A stretch of 7,571 bases of DNA from Gemmatimonadota bacterium (GCA_019348265.1 JAHWJV010000169.1:1-7571), one strand, 5' to 3'. Counted from the first letter of the stretch, positions 1 through 7,242 are shown. Program-made: numbers and translations. Notes: generated from the letters alone by a model not told the origin.

Positions 1-230
1 AAGACCACCTGGTCGCAGCCGTTCTCGGTCGCCTCCTGCTGGGCAACCAGCGACGCGGCGTAGTTGCCGCCCGTCTTGGCGGCGCCGGTGCCGCCGGGCG
101 CGGCCCGCACGTACTCCTGCGACAGCCAGAGCGAGACCGGGCGCAGCGGGCCGGAGAAGTAGTTGCCGGCGGGCGACGCGATGACCAGGAAGCGGGCCGA
201 CTCGCTCGGGCGCACCCCGAGCCCCACCTC
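1..230 (-). CDS. ilvE: Branched-chain amino acid aminotransferase IlvE, internal fragment
   Basis: Read leftward, this stretch encodes the middle of a fold-type IV PLP-dependent branched-chain aminotransferase, which performs the final transamination in valine, leucine and isoleucine synthesis. Visible family sequence includes EVGLGVRPSE, IASPAGNYFSG, PVSLWLSQEYVRAAPGG, GAAKTGGNYAASL and GCDQVV. The lysine in GAAKTGGNY (codon 75-77) is the expected Schiff-base lysine for PLP. The wording is closest to the actinobacterial (mycobacterial/nocardioform) form of the enzyme. The N-terminal ~170 residues are absent, because the frame runs upstream into cobU instead. The C-terminal part lies beyond the window edge. 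Family identity is very secure. That it is a foreign piece joined to cobU, rather than a real fusion, is inference from the shared EVGLGV tract at the join. Confidence 0.88.
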
Positions 231-233
231 GTT
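210..233. other. Junction between cobU and ilvE sequence
   Basis: Both families contain the peptide EVGLGV: CobU as (V)TNEVGLGV.P and IlvE as (A)TEVGLGVRPSE. The switch happens within these codons (213-230), with CobU residues upstream and IlvE residues downstream, so the frame is kept automatically. A shared tract of about 18-23 bases is the kind of place where a short-read assembler merges two genomes. Confidence 0.8.
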
Positions 234-623
234 CGTCACCACCAGGGTCGTCCCCCCGCGGGCGATGCCCGCCTCGCGCAACCGCTCGGCCTCTTCGAGC
301 ACCGCCGCCTGAGCAGTCTCTTCGCCCTCGGCCTCCGCCGCCAGCAGGGCGTTCGAGGCGAGCACGGTCAGGCAGTCCAGCAGCACCACGCGCGTCGTAG
401 CTGATCTCAGGGCCCCCGCGGCGCCGCGCGGGCATTCGACCGTGGTCCATGGGGAGGGGCGCTCGGCGCGGTGACGCGCGATCCGCCGCGCCATCTCCTC
501 GTCCAGCGCCTCCGCGGTCGCCACGTAGGTCACGGCCTCGCCCCCCAGCTCCGCGGCCCGACGCTCGGCGTACGCGCTCTTCCCGCTGCGCGCCCCGCCC
601 GTGATCAGGATGATTTTCCCCAC
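210..623 (-). CDS. cobU: CobU: adenosylcobinamide kinase / cobinamide-phosphate guanylyltransferase, 3'-truncated
   Basis: CobU phosphorylates adenosylcobinamide and then transfers GMP to it, making the AdoCbi-GDP used in nucleotide-loop assembly of vitamin B12. Residues 9-16 are the P-loop GGARSGKS. VATAEALDEEM follows, then RIARHRAERP, where His51 aligns with the histidine that is guanylylated in CobU. Further on are LLDCLTVLASN and VVTNEVGLG. Translation most likely starts at the GTG at 621-623, preceded by a GAGAGG-like ribosome site, and overlaps the end of cobQ by 19 bases, which points to translational coupling. The protein is recognisable for only about 138 residues, against ~180 in the family. 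The usual segment after NEVGLG (P..P..R.FRD..G..NQ) is replaced by IlvE sequence, still in frame. As written it could not encode a normal CobU C-terminus. Confidence 0.87.
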
Positions 624-2089
624 GTCCCGTCCTCTCTCCCCACCAGGAGATCGATGGTGTCCATCTCGAGCCCCCCTTCGACCGCGTCGGCCAGACGGTC
701 GAGCTCTGCGTCGAGGTGCTCATCCCATCGCAGTGCCGAAGCAGTGCCGGCGCGTACCGACTCGAGCCACGCGGAACGGAGGGGGTCGTCGGCGAAGATC
801 CCGTGGAGATAGCAGCCCCAGACCCCATCGCGTGCCGCCCCGGCGACATTCCCTTCGCTCTCCAGCAGCGGCTCCACGCCCGCGCCGAGTACCGTGTGCC
901 CGTGGTGAATCTCGTAGCCGGAGGCCGGACTGCCCCGGAGCGAGGCCAGCGGCCCCGTTCCGCATAGCCAGCGGCCCCTCGTCTGCCGCGTAATCTTGGC
1001 CAGGCGCAGCTCCGTTCGGATCTCGAGCAGTCCGAGCCCCGGCACCTCCCCGCCCCCCTCCAGACGCAGCGGGTCGGTGACGATCTCGCCGAGCATCTGA
1101 TAGCCGCCGCAGAGTCCTACCACCGGTAGCCCCGAGCCAGCATGGGCGCGGATCGCGGTCGCCAGACCCGTTCGCCAGAGCCAGCGCAGGTCGTCCGTCG
1201 TGTTCCGAGTCCCCGGCAGCACGATCGCGTCCGCCCCTGCCAGCTCGCGCGGGTCATCGACCCAGCGCACGCGCACCCCCGCCTCGGCCGCGAGCGGGTC
1301 CAGGTCGTCGAAGTTGGAGACGTGCGGCAGGCGGACTGCCACGATGTCCAGCCCAGCGGCGCTACCCCGGTCGTCGAGGGAAGCGGCATCCTCCTCCGGC
1401 AGGTCCAGCCGAAGCCACGGCACCACCCCGACCGTCGAAACGCCGGTGCGCTCGGCCAGAATGGTCGGCCCCGGCTCCAGCAGCGACGCGTCGCCGCGGA
1501 ACTTGTTGAGCACGAAGCCGGCGATGCGCGCCCGATCGACCTCGGGCAGCAGCGCCCAGGTGCCGTACAGCGAGGCGAACGCCCCGCCCCGGTCGATGTC
1601 GGTCACCAGCAGCACCGGCGCGTCCGCCTCCCGCGCGACCCGCATGTTCACGATGTCCGGGAGGTTGATCTCGGCGGGGCTCCCGGCACCCTCGATGATC
1701 ACCAGGTCCGCCGCCTCCCGCAGGCTCGCGAGCGAGTCGCGGACCACGCCCCACAAAGCATCCTTTCGCTCCCGCCACGGAAGGGCGGTCAGCGCCGGAT
1801 CCGAGCGCCCGAGCACCACCACCTCGGAGCGCGTGTCAGCCAGAGGCTTGAGCAGCACCGGGTTCATCTCGACGCACGGCTCTACCCCCGCGGCGCGCGC
1901 TTGGAGCGCCTGCGCGCGCCCCATCTCACCGCCGCACGCGGCCACCGCGGCGTTGTTGCTCATGTTCTGCGCTTTGAACGGCAGCACGCGCAGGCCGCGC
2001 CGTGCGTAGAGGCGGCAGAGCGCCGCGGTGAGCAGGGACTTCCCGGCACCGGAGGAAGTGCCCTGGATCATGAGAGTGCGAGCGGTCAT
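605..2089 (-). CDS. cobQ: Cobyric acid synthase CobQ/CbiP
   Basis: This is a complete 494-residue protein, the usual length for the family. It is a glutamine-dependent amidase that converts adenosylcobyrinic a,c-diamide to adenosylcobyric acid, with ATP as energy source, in the cytoplasm. The N-terminal ATP-binding half opens with MIQGTSSGAGKS (P-loop-like, residues 8-18), followed by FKAQNMSNNA (38-47), EGAGSPAEINLPDIVNM (133-149) and VTDIDRGGAF (162-171). The C-terminal class I amidotransferase-like half carries LCGGYQMLG with nucleophile Cys327, then GYEIHHGHT (391-399) and YLHGIF with His429. The ATG at 2087-2089 gives the standard CobQ N-terminus, and its ribosome site is weak. The TGA stop lies inside the start of cobU, so the two probably share a transcript. 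No frame damage is visible. Confidence 0.97.
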   Translation of the reverse strand: MTARTLMIQGTSSGAGKSLLTAALCRLYARRGLRVLPFKAQNMSNNAAVAACGGEMGRAQALQARAAGVEPCVEMNPVLLKPLADTRSEVVVLGRSDPALTALPWRERKDALWGVVRDSLASLREAADLVIIEGAGSPAEINLPDIVNMRVAREADAPVLLVTDIDRGGAFASLYGTWALLPEVDRARIAGFVLNKFRGDASLLEPGPTILAERTGVSTVGVVPWLRLDLPEEDAASLDDRGSAAGLDIVAVRLPHVSNFDDLDPLAAEAGVRVRWVDDPRELAGADAIVLPGTRNTTDDLRWLWRTGLATAIRAHAGSGLPVVGLCGGYQMLGEIVTDPLRLEGGGEVPGLGLLEIRTELRLAKITRQTRGRWLCGTGPLASLRGSPASGYEIHHGHTVLGAGVEPLLESEGNVAGAARDGVWGCYLHGIFADDPLRSAWLESVRAGTASALRWDEHLDAELDRLADAVEGGLEMDTIDLLVGREDGTWGKSS

Positions 2090-2272
2090 CCGTCAGCCGT
2101 ATTGATTTCGAGACCGCCGGAACGAAGATCTGCCTTACGGGGCCGATCAATCCGAGGGCTGGTCCACCGATACACCCGTGGGGGTGAACGTTCCGCTGCC
2201 GCGGCGACACACGTGCTCCCTGCTTCCGAGAGCCCCCCGCCGGTGAGACGGCGAAGGGGGTACCGAACGCAA
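2090..2272 (-). promoter_or_regulatory. Leader region of cobQ with two hairpins
   Basis: This ~180-base non-coding stretch upstream of cobQ probably holds its promoter and 5' leader. Two foldable elements are visible. The first is a GC-rich stem at 2233-2260 (CCCCC and CGCCG against CGGCG and GGGGG, six-base loop, two bulged A on the plus strand). The second is a smaller stem at 2173-2186 (CACCC/GGGTG, four-base loop). A cobalamin riboswitch would be the usual control for a cob operon, but I cannot find a convincing B12 box or the GCCACTG core on either strand. The regulatory role is therefore unproven. Confidence 0.35.
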
Positions 2273-2304
2273 GCGGCCCCGCCTGGATCTCCAGGCGGGG
2301 CCGC
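2273..2304 (-). terminator. Strong palindromic hairpin, probable terminator
   Basis: This is a perfect 14-bp inverted repeat (arms GCGGCCCCGCCTGG and CCAGGCGGGGCCGC) with a four-base ATCT loop on the plus strand. It begins 17 bases past the TAA stop of the minus-strand lipoprotein gene and sits before the cobQ leader, so its position fits a transcription terminator separating the two units. The 3' side on the minus strand is TTGCGTTCGG, not a clean T-run, so it may be an imperfect intrinsic terminator or a 3'-end-stabilising hairpin. Confidence 0.7.
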
Positions 2305-2321
2305 ATGGTTGAGCGCGGTGA

Positions 2322-3701
2322 TTACCTCGTCTGGACGCTTGCCCGCAAACCCGTGAACAGATCGGCAACTCCCTTGCCGTCCATGCTAACACCAGCCCCC
2401 ATAGCCAGGCTCACCGCCGTCTGAACGGCCGAGCGAAGATCGTTTACATACACCAGATATGCGCTCGCGACGTCGTTTCCGCTCCTGGCGTTGCCGAGCC
2501 TGGCCGACAGGTCGGAAGCGGAGGGAAGGTTCTGCATGGCCGCTTTTATCCGGTCACGGGCGACCTGAGGAATTCGGCTGTTCTGTAGAGCGTGCGCCTC
2601 GAACGCCGCCTCGACGCGCGCCGCGGCCTGCGCGACCGCCTCGGCCATTGCGTCCTCGGACGTTGCCCCTTCGACCGTCCGGAGCGCACCCGCAAACGCT
2701 TCTCGGGCAGCATCCTGCTGGCTCGCCGGAGCCCCGAGGGCGGCGAGGATCTCAGCCGTCTGCCGCTCGCGGGCGCGGAGGTTCACCGAGTGCGCAGCTC
2801 GGGCGATGTCGAGGCGCGCACTCGAGTTGGCGACGTTCGCCGCGCGCAGCAGCGCCGTCTCCGCCGCGCCAGAGGCTTCCGCCTGAGTCTTTCGGTCCAC
2901 GCCCTTGCCCCGGAACGCCTCCGCCATGGCCGCAGACACCTTGGCCTCAGCCGCCTTCTCCTGCGCGCCGGCATGGCGCTCCAGAGCATAGGCGACCACC
3001 GCGGGCAGCGACGCCTCGAACCGAGCGTTGACGTCCAGGCTCACACCGCGAGCTGCGAGCACGCGTGTATACGCCTCCTGCCGCGCCTTGAAGCCGTCGG
3101 CCAGCGCCTTGAGGTCCGAGGACGACCGGACCAGCGCGTCGGCGGTCGTCTTCCCGCTCGTGGCGATGCTCTGTGCGAGCTCCACCGTATTGATCGCCTC
3201 CTTCGGCATACCCGATCGTACCAATTCACCAAAAACACGCGCCTCGACGCTGGTCCCGCCGGTAATCGGGGCGGCCGTCACACTGCCGTTCTTGGCGACC
3301 GCCTGATGTACGATCACCCGCCCGACCTCGTCAGCTCCGCTCGTGGCGACGACCACCAGCCGGTCGAGTCCCGCCGGCACCTTCTCGATCCGGTAGGAGC
3401 CGTCGGCGGCGGCGCTCGCCGAAGCCAGCGTCTCCAGCGCGCCGTCGGTCTTCACGCGTGCCGCAGCGACGGTGATCCCGGCACCCTGCAGCAGGGTGAA
3501 GGAAGGTAGGTCGAACGCTGACGACGAGGCTGCAATCCCGGAGTCGAGCCTCCCGACGATCGCGCCCTGCTCGGCGCTCTCCGGTGGGACCGAGCCGCCG
3601 GCATTCTCCGAATCCTCCAGCCCGGTTGGAGTCGCCTCGCACCCGGCGAGCGCGAGGAAAACGGCCACGTATGGGGTGATGAGCTTGTGGGTCTTTGTCA
3701 T
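2322..3701 (-). CDS. Putative lipoprotein with carboxypeptidase-regulatory-like domain and Ala-rich helical region
   Basis: This is a complete 459-residue protein that I cannot assign to a named family. It begins with a short lipoprotein signal (MTKTHKLITPYVAVFLALAGC). The lipobox LAGC makes Cys21 the likely lipidated residue, so it should be anchored in a membrane, facing the periplasm or cell surface. A linker rich in Glu, Ser and Gly follows. Residues ~46-120 resemble a carboxypeptidase-regulatory-like or similar beta-sandwich domain (GAIVGRLDSG, then AADGSYRIEKVPAGLDRLVVVAT). From ~150 to 459 it is rich in Ala, Glu and Arg with no membrane segment and should be mostly alpha-helical. The ATG at 3699-3701 has a GGAGG site four bases upstream. 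It is transcribed alone, with a c-di-GMP riboswitch in its leader and a hairpin after its stop. A role in adhesion, envelope or matrix is inference from that control, not from homology. Confidence 0.85.
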   Translation of the reverse strand: MTKTHKLITPYVAVFLALAGCEATPTGLEDSENAGGSVPPESAEQGAIVGRLDSGIAASSSAFDLPSFTLLQGAGITVAAARVKTDGALETLASASAAADGSYRIEKVPAGLDRLVVVATSGADEVGRVIVHQAVAKNGSVTAAPITGGTSVEARVFGELVRSGMPKEAINTVELAQSIATSGKTTADALVRSSSDLKALADGFKARQEAYTRVLAARGVSLDVNARFEASLPAVVAYALERHAGAQEKAAEAKVSAAMAEAFRGKGVDRKTQAEASGAAETALLRAANVANSSARLDIARAAHSVNLRARERQTAEILAALGAPASQQDAAREAFAGALRTVEGATSEDAMAEAVAQAAARVEAAFEAHALQNSRIPQVARDRIKAAMQNLPSASDLSARLGNARSGNDVASAYLVYVNDLRSAVQTAVSLAMGAGVSMDGKGVADLFTGLRASVQTR

Positions 3702-3705
3702 GTTG

Positions 3706-3710
3706 CCTCC
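3706..3710 (-). promoter_or_regulatory. Shine-Dalgarno site of the lipoprotein gene
   Basis: The minus strand reads GGAGGCAACATG, a perfect GGAGG four bases before the ATG at 3699-3701. It fixes the start and shows that the riboswitch leader belongs to this gene. It is a much stronger site than those of cobQ or the DUF5916 gene. Confidence 0.85.
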
Positions 3711-3739
3711 GGGAATGAAGATACGAGGTAGTTCGCCCC

Positions 3740-3756
3740 CGCAGGCCTTGCCTGCG
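3740..3756 (-). promoter_or_regulatory. Hairpin between riboswitch aptamer and start codon (possible expression platform)
   Basis: A 7-bp perfect stem, CGCAGGC/GCCTGCG, with a three-base loop lies just downstream of the c-di-GMP aptamer and about 40 bases before the lipoprotein start. It is followed on the minus strand by a G-run, not a T-run, so it does not look like a standard intrinsic terminator. It may be part of the switching structure that controls access or read-through. Its role is inferred from position only. Confidence 0.45.
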
Positions 3757-3759
3757 CGC

Positions 3760-3834
3760 CTTCGGCAGCCGGACGGTCTCGGGGAGACTCCAGGCTTTGC
3801 GACCCCACCTCGCGGTGGGTGTGCCCTTTCGGGA
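3760..3834 (-). promoter_or_regulatory. Cyclic di-GMP-I (GEMM-I) riboswitch aptamer
   Basis: The minus strand shows the GEMM-I pattern in order: GGGCACACC, a CACC/GGTG stem capped by a GCGA (GNRA) tetraloop at 3813-3810, then GGGTCGCAAAGCC, a second long stem, and CGGCTGCCGAA. Closing pairs GGCA (3825-3822) and TGCC (3767-3764) form the basal helix. The second arm is CTGGA/TCCGG (3793-3789 with 3773-3769) extended by GTCTC/GAGAC. Against the Vibrio Vc2 aptamer, the ligand-contacting G20 corresponds to G3825 and the intercalating A47 to A3798. Both are conserved, and G at position 20 favours c-di-GMP over cGAMP. Odd points are GGGTCGC in place of the common GGGACGC, GGGCACACC for GGGCAAACC, and a second arm without an obvious tetraloop receptor. 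It precedes the lipoprotein gene, ending ~60 bases before its ATG. Whether the ligand switches the gene on or off cannot be read from the sequence. Confidence 0.85.
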
Positions 3835-3930
3835 GCGGCGGAAGGGATTGCTCCCTTTAGCGTTCATGACGAGCGAGTCTTGTCCCGGTCACATCGGGCG
3901 GTCGCGCTCATACGTCCGGCCCGAGTGCCT

Positions 3931-3947
3931 GCCCCTCCTGGAGGGGC
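3931..3947. repeat. 17-base near-perfect palindrome
   Basis: GCCCCTCC, a single T, then GGAGGGGC: two exact 8-base arms around one central base. It could be a dyad operator or, on RNA, a 6-bp hairpin with a five-base loop. It lies upstream of the c-di-GMP riboswitch on the side where the lipoprotein promoter would be. Confidence 0.5.
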
Positions 3948-4042
3948 GAGAGGGCGGCACGTCTGCCGGTGCACGCAGAAGTATCGGCATCCCTCTCCCG
4001 AGACACGAGCGGGCGATCCCCCATTCTCCACGCTGTGGGGCG

Positions 4043-4071
4043 CTGGACCACGTGCTTTCGCTATGGTCCAG
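4043..4071. repeat. 8-bp inverted repeat with 13-base spacer
   Basis: The arms CTGGACCA (4043-4050) and TGGTCCAG (4064-4071) are exact reverse complements around a 13-base spacer. This could be a regulator-binding dyad for either divergent gene or a small RNA hairpin. Nothing further in the sequence decides between these. Confidence 0.5.
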
Positions 4072-4535
4072 TCGCGGGTAGGCAGCGTATTGTCATCTTC
4101 CAACGCAGCGTAGCACCCGTCCGGGACTCTATCACCGAGGGCTAGCCGAGCTGCCCTGTGCACGCGCGCGTGTCGCGATCACCCCACCCGCGCGAACTGT
4201 CCGTTCCCGGAACCCCTTTTCCCACGATCGAACACCGCCTGCTATCCCCGGAATGCCTTTCAGCACCGGTATGTCGTAGCGCAGTAACGAGCTGGCGGAT
4301 TGGAGCGCGAGGGCACGACTGCTGCTTACCCAGGCCATTCCCGGATCGGTCCCGCTGGCCCGCAAAACGCCTTTGGCGGCCGGCCCGATCGGCTTTGGGG
4401 TGATCCCAATGTGGCCGCGAACGATCTGAACTCCGCTTGCAAACCTTCCGAGCGGCCGCGGCATCCAACGGAATGATGCCGCGCCCCCTCTTCCTGGAGC
4501 GCCCGCACTCCTCCGTACCTTCTCCCCACGATCAG

Positions 4536-7004
4536 ATGCCTCGTTCCCGTCCGCTCGCATCGGTTGTCTGCCTGCTCGCGCTGCTTTTGCTCGCGCCGGG
4601 GATCGCGGAGGCGCAGACCGCCGCCGCGGCGGATCGACCGCGCCCGCAGGCCACCGCCTTCCCGCGCTCCGGGCCCGTCGCTCTCGACGGGCGGCTCGAC
4701 GAGGCAGCCTGGGCAGCGGCAACGCCCGTGGGCGAGTTCACCCAGCAGAGGCCGAACGAGGGCGCCGCCCCCACGGAGAGGACGGAGGTCAGGTTCCTCT
4801 ATGACGAGGAGGCGATCTACATCGGCGCACGGATGTACGATTCACACGGGGCCGCCGGGGTGACCAGCCGCCTCACGCGTCGCGACGAGTTCCCGAATAG
4901 CGATCTGCTGCGCGTGGACTTCGATCCCTACCACGGCCGCCTGCACTCCGTCGAGTTCGACGTGAACCCCGCCGGCTGGCGGGGCGACGCGACCGACTTC
5001 GACCGCTCCTGGGATCCCGTCTGGGACGCCGCAACCCTGGTGGACTCGCTAGGCTGGACCGCCGAGATCCGCATCCCCTTCGGTCAGCTTCGCTTCTCGC
5101 GCGACTCCGTCCAGACCTGGGGGCTCAACCTGACGCGGGTCATCCACCGGAACCAGGAGCGAGACCAGTGGGCCTCCTGGCGCGAGAACGAGCCGGGCGG
5201 ACCCGCTTACTTCGGCGATCTCACCGGCTTGCGCATCCACCGCCGTCCCCAGCAGGCCGAGATCCTCCCCTATGTGGTCGGACGCGCGGAACGGCTCTCC
5301 TCCGGCAATCCGCGGAGCCCGTTCTACGATCCGAACCGGAGTCGCCTCAGCGTGGGCGCCGACCTGAAGTATCTGCTCACCAGCAGCTTCACTCTCGACG
5401 CGACGGTGAACCCAGACTTCGGGCAGGTGGAGGTCGACCCAGCGGTGGTGAACCTCTCCGCATTCGAGAGCTACTTCGCCGAGCGGAGACCCTTTTTCGT
5501 GGAGAGAAGCGACGTTTTCCGCTTCGGGAACCCCGGCTGCAACATGAACTGCGGCCTCGGGATCAGCCTTTTCTACTCTCGCCGGCTCGGCCGTACCCCG
5601 CAGGGCTCTGGGCTCGCCAGGGCTGCCGGGGAGTACGCCGACATTCCCCAGACGACCGCGATTCTCGGGGCCGCCAAGCTCACCGGGCGGACCCGGACCG
5701 GTTACAACGTCGGGATCGTCAACGCCATCACTCGTCGCGAGGTGGCCGAGGTGCAGACCGTCGACGGAACGCGGCTCTTTCAGACGGTCGAGCCGCTCAC
5801 CAACAGCTTCGTGGGCCGCGTCCGCCGCGAGATGAAGGGCGGTAACCTTAGCGTGGGAGGGATACTGACCGCCCTGAATCGTGGGATGGACGACCCAGGC
5901 CTCACCCGCGTTCTCCCAAGCGCCGCCCAGACCGGCGGGCTGGACACCGAGATCTTCTGGGGGAAGCGAACCTACCGGTTCCAGGCCGCGGTAAGCGGCT
6001 CCCGCGTGGCGGGCGACTCCCTCGCCATTCTCCGACTGCAGCGCTCGTCCGCCCGCTACTTCCAGCGCCCCGACCGCACCATCTCTTCGGACGGGCCGTT
6101 CTCCGCAGCGCTCGATCCCTCGTCCGACGCGCTCAGTGGCTACGGAGCCATCGCGCGCCTGGAAAAGCAGGGGGGGAACTGGATCTGGGACATGAACGCC
6201 TCGATGATGAGCCCTGGCTTCGAGACCAACGACCTCGGCTTCCTCACCTCAGTCGATTCGCGCTGGCTGAACGGGACCTTCGGGCGCCAGTTCACCAGAC
6301 CGACCCGCCACTACCGCTCCCTCTTTCTGATGGGCGGCGGTGAGCAGCAGTGGAATTACGACGGTGACCTCACGGGCCGCGGCCTGAGCTTCTTCGCCAG
6401 AACCCAGCTGCGGAACTACTGGACCGCCACGGCTTACCTCTCGCGCCGCTTCGTCACCCTTTCCGACCGGCTGACCCGCGGCGGACCCGTCGTCGGTCAG
6501 CCGGGGAACAACTTCGGCTTCTTCAGCGTCTCCAGCGACCCGCGCCGCCGTGTGCTTCTCAACGCCAATCTCAACGCCAGCGCCGAGGATGACGACGCCC
6601 ACCAGGAGTCCCTAGGCCTCTCGGCGACCCTGCGCCTCGCTTCCAACGCGAGGATCACGTTCGGACCCGGCTACAGCCGCTCCCTGTCGACGGCGCAGTA
6701 CGTCGTCGCGGTCAACGACCCCACCGCCACGGACTTCTTCGGGCGGCGGTACGTCTTCGCGAACGTTCAGCAGCGCCAGCTGTACATGACCACCCGCGCG
6801 AACGTCACCTTCACCCCCGCGCTCTCGCTCGATCTCTTCGCTCAGCCGCTGCTCGCCAGCGCTGACTACCACGACTTCAAGGAGTTCTCCGCCCCCCGCG
6901 AGCAGACCAAGCTCGTGTACGGCCGCGACCGCGGCACCATCACCACCACGACAGCCACGGACGGCACCCGGCGCTACGCTGTCGATCCAGACGGCGCCGG
7001 GCCA
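4536..7004 (+). CDS. CBM9-like / DUF5916 outer-membrane-type protein, 3'-truncated by a junction
   Basis: This is an exported protein of the CBM9–DUF5916 family, thought to sit in the outer membrane or periplasm of Gemmatimonadota and Bacteroidota; its substrate is unknown. The start chosen is the ATG at 4536, because it places a clean signal peptide at the N-terminus (MPRSRPL, hydrophobic core, GIAEA|Q, cleavage near residue 26). The frame is open from an ATG at 4437, but that would bury the signal. The CBM9-like domain spans roughly 45-230 (VALDGRLDEAAWAAA, VRFLYDEEAIYIGARMYD, FDVNPAGWRGD, ending ...GLRIHRR). The DUF5916 beta-rich part follows, with the hallmark FAERRPFFVERSDVFRFG (314-331) and FYSRRLGRTPQG. 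An unusual NPGCNMNCG pair of cysteines lies between them. Family sequence continues to YAVDPDGAGP (~residue 823). After that the translation turns His/Arg-rich and unrelated, and the normal last ~80-90 residues (final strands) are missing. The frame stays open to a TAG at 7319 only by chance. Confidence 0.9.
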
Positions 7005-7238
7005 CTCCATGCCTCCCACGCCCGAGCCCAGGGGGACGTCGATCACGTCGAGCTCCGACCAGGGGTAGGGCCCGAAGGCGTCGGCCAGGATCGACAGCGC
7101 CGAGGAGGACTCCTCGCCCACGTCCCCGAGCACGTCCACGTTGCCGGCCTGGCTCACCACCCGCACGGTGGTCCCGCCGACCTCGACGACTTTCGGGTCG
7201 GCGAGCAGGTCCATTGCGGTGACGTCGTCGGTCACCAA
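6978..7238 (-). CDS. M1-like metallopeptidase fragment
   Basis: The minus strand here encodes a natural-looking protein piece, VVEVGGTTVRVVSQAGNVD, then SALSILADAFGPYPWSELDVIDVPLG and GVGGMEWPGAVWID. PYPW-E-LD followed by GGMEWPG matches the segment before the zinc-binding HExxH motif of M1-type (gluzincin) peptidases in actinobacteria. HExxH itself is missing: the piece stops at the junction near 6979-7001 and runs into sequence antisense to the DUF5916 gene. The N-terminal side is also not convincing beyond about 7240, where the same frame becomes cysteine-rich and unlike a protein. It is therefore an internal fragment cut at both ends. The peptidase assignment rests on short motifs. Confidence 0.5.
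6979..7003. other. Junction between DUF5916 gene and M1-like fragment
   Basis: The tract from 6981 to 7001 reads as VDPDGAG (from VDPDGAGP) for the DUF5916 protein on the plus strand and as PGAVWID (from MEWPGAVWID) for the peptidase on the minus strand. Each reading is natural for its own family up to this tract, and each fails just beyond it. Two unrelated antiparallel genes therefore share about 21-23 bases exactly at the breakpoint. Confidence 0.75.
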
Positions 7239-7242
7239 GCCC

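Larger units (their letters stand above)
3835..4535. other. Gene-free divergent intergenic region
   Basis: About 700 bases lie between the riboswitch and the start of the plus-strand DUF5916 gene. It should hold the promoters of both divergent genes, but I see no confident -35/-10 pair. Small hairpins are present at 3842-3857 (AAGGGA/TCCCTT), 3931-3947 and 4043-4071. Open frames crossing it have poor codon character. No tRNA or known RNA was recognised in it. Confidence 0.5.

Noticed and set aside
1..623. A genuine bifunctional CobU–IlvE fusion enzyme
   Set aside because: Both halves are incomplete, unrelated in pathway, and joined exactly at a short peptide common to both families.
2172..2260. 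Cobalamin riboswitch in the cobQ leader
   Set aside because: A few short similarities (GGAAGCAGGGAG, CCGGTGAGA) appear, but no B12 box or ordered core could be assembled on either strand.
1142..2356. Long plus-strand open frame opposite cobQ
   Set aside because: It is the antisense shadow of a complete, motif-rich cobQ gene in high-GC DNA.
4132..4464. A minus-strand open frame of ~110 codons (MPRPLGRFASGVQ... to TGA) in the intergenic region
   Set aside because: Third-position GC appears clearly lower than in the true genes here, there is no ribosome site or recognisable domain, and its upstream extension runs antisense to the DUF5916 gene.
4437..4535. Start of the DUF5916 gene at the upstream ATG codons (4437, 4473 or 4476)
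   Set aside because: These would put 20-33 extra residues before an otherwise perfect signal peptide; the ATG at 4536 fits an exported protein.
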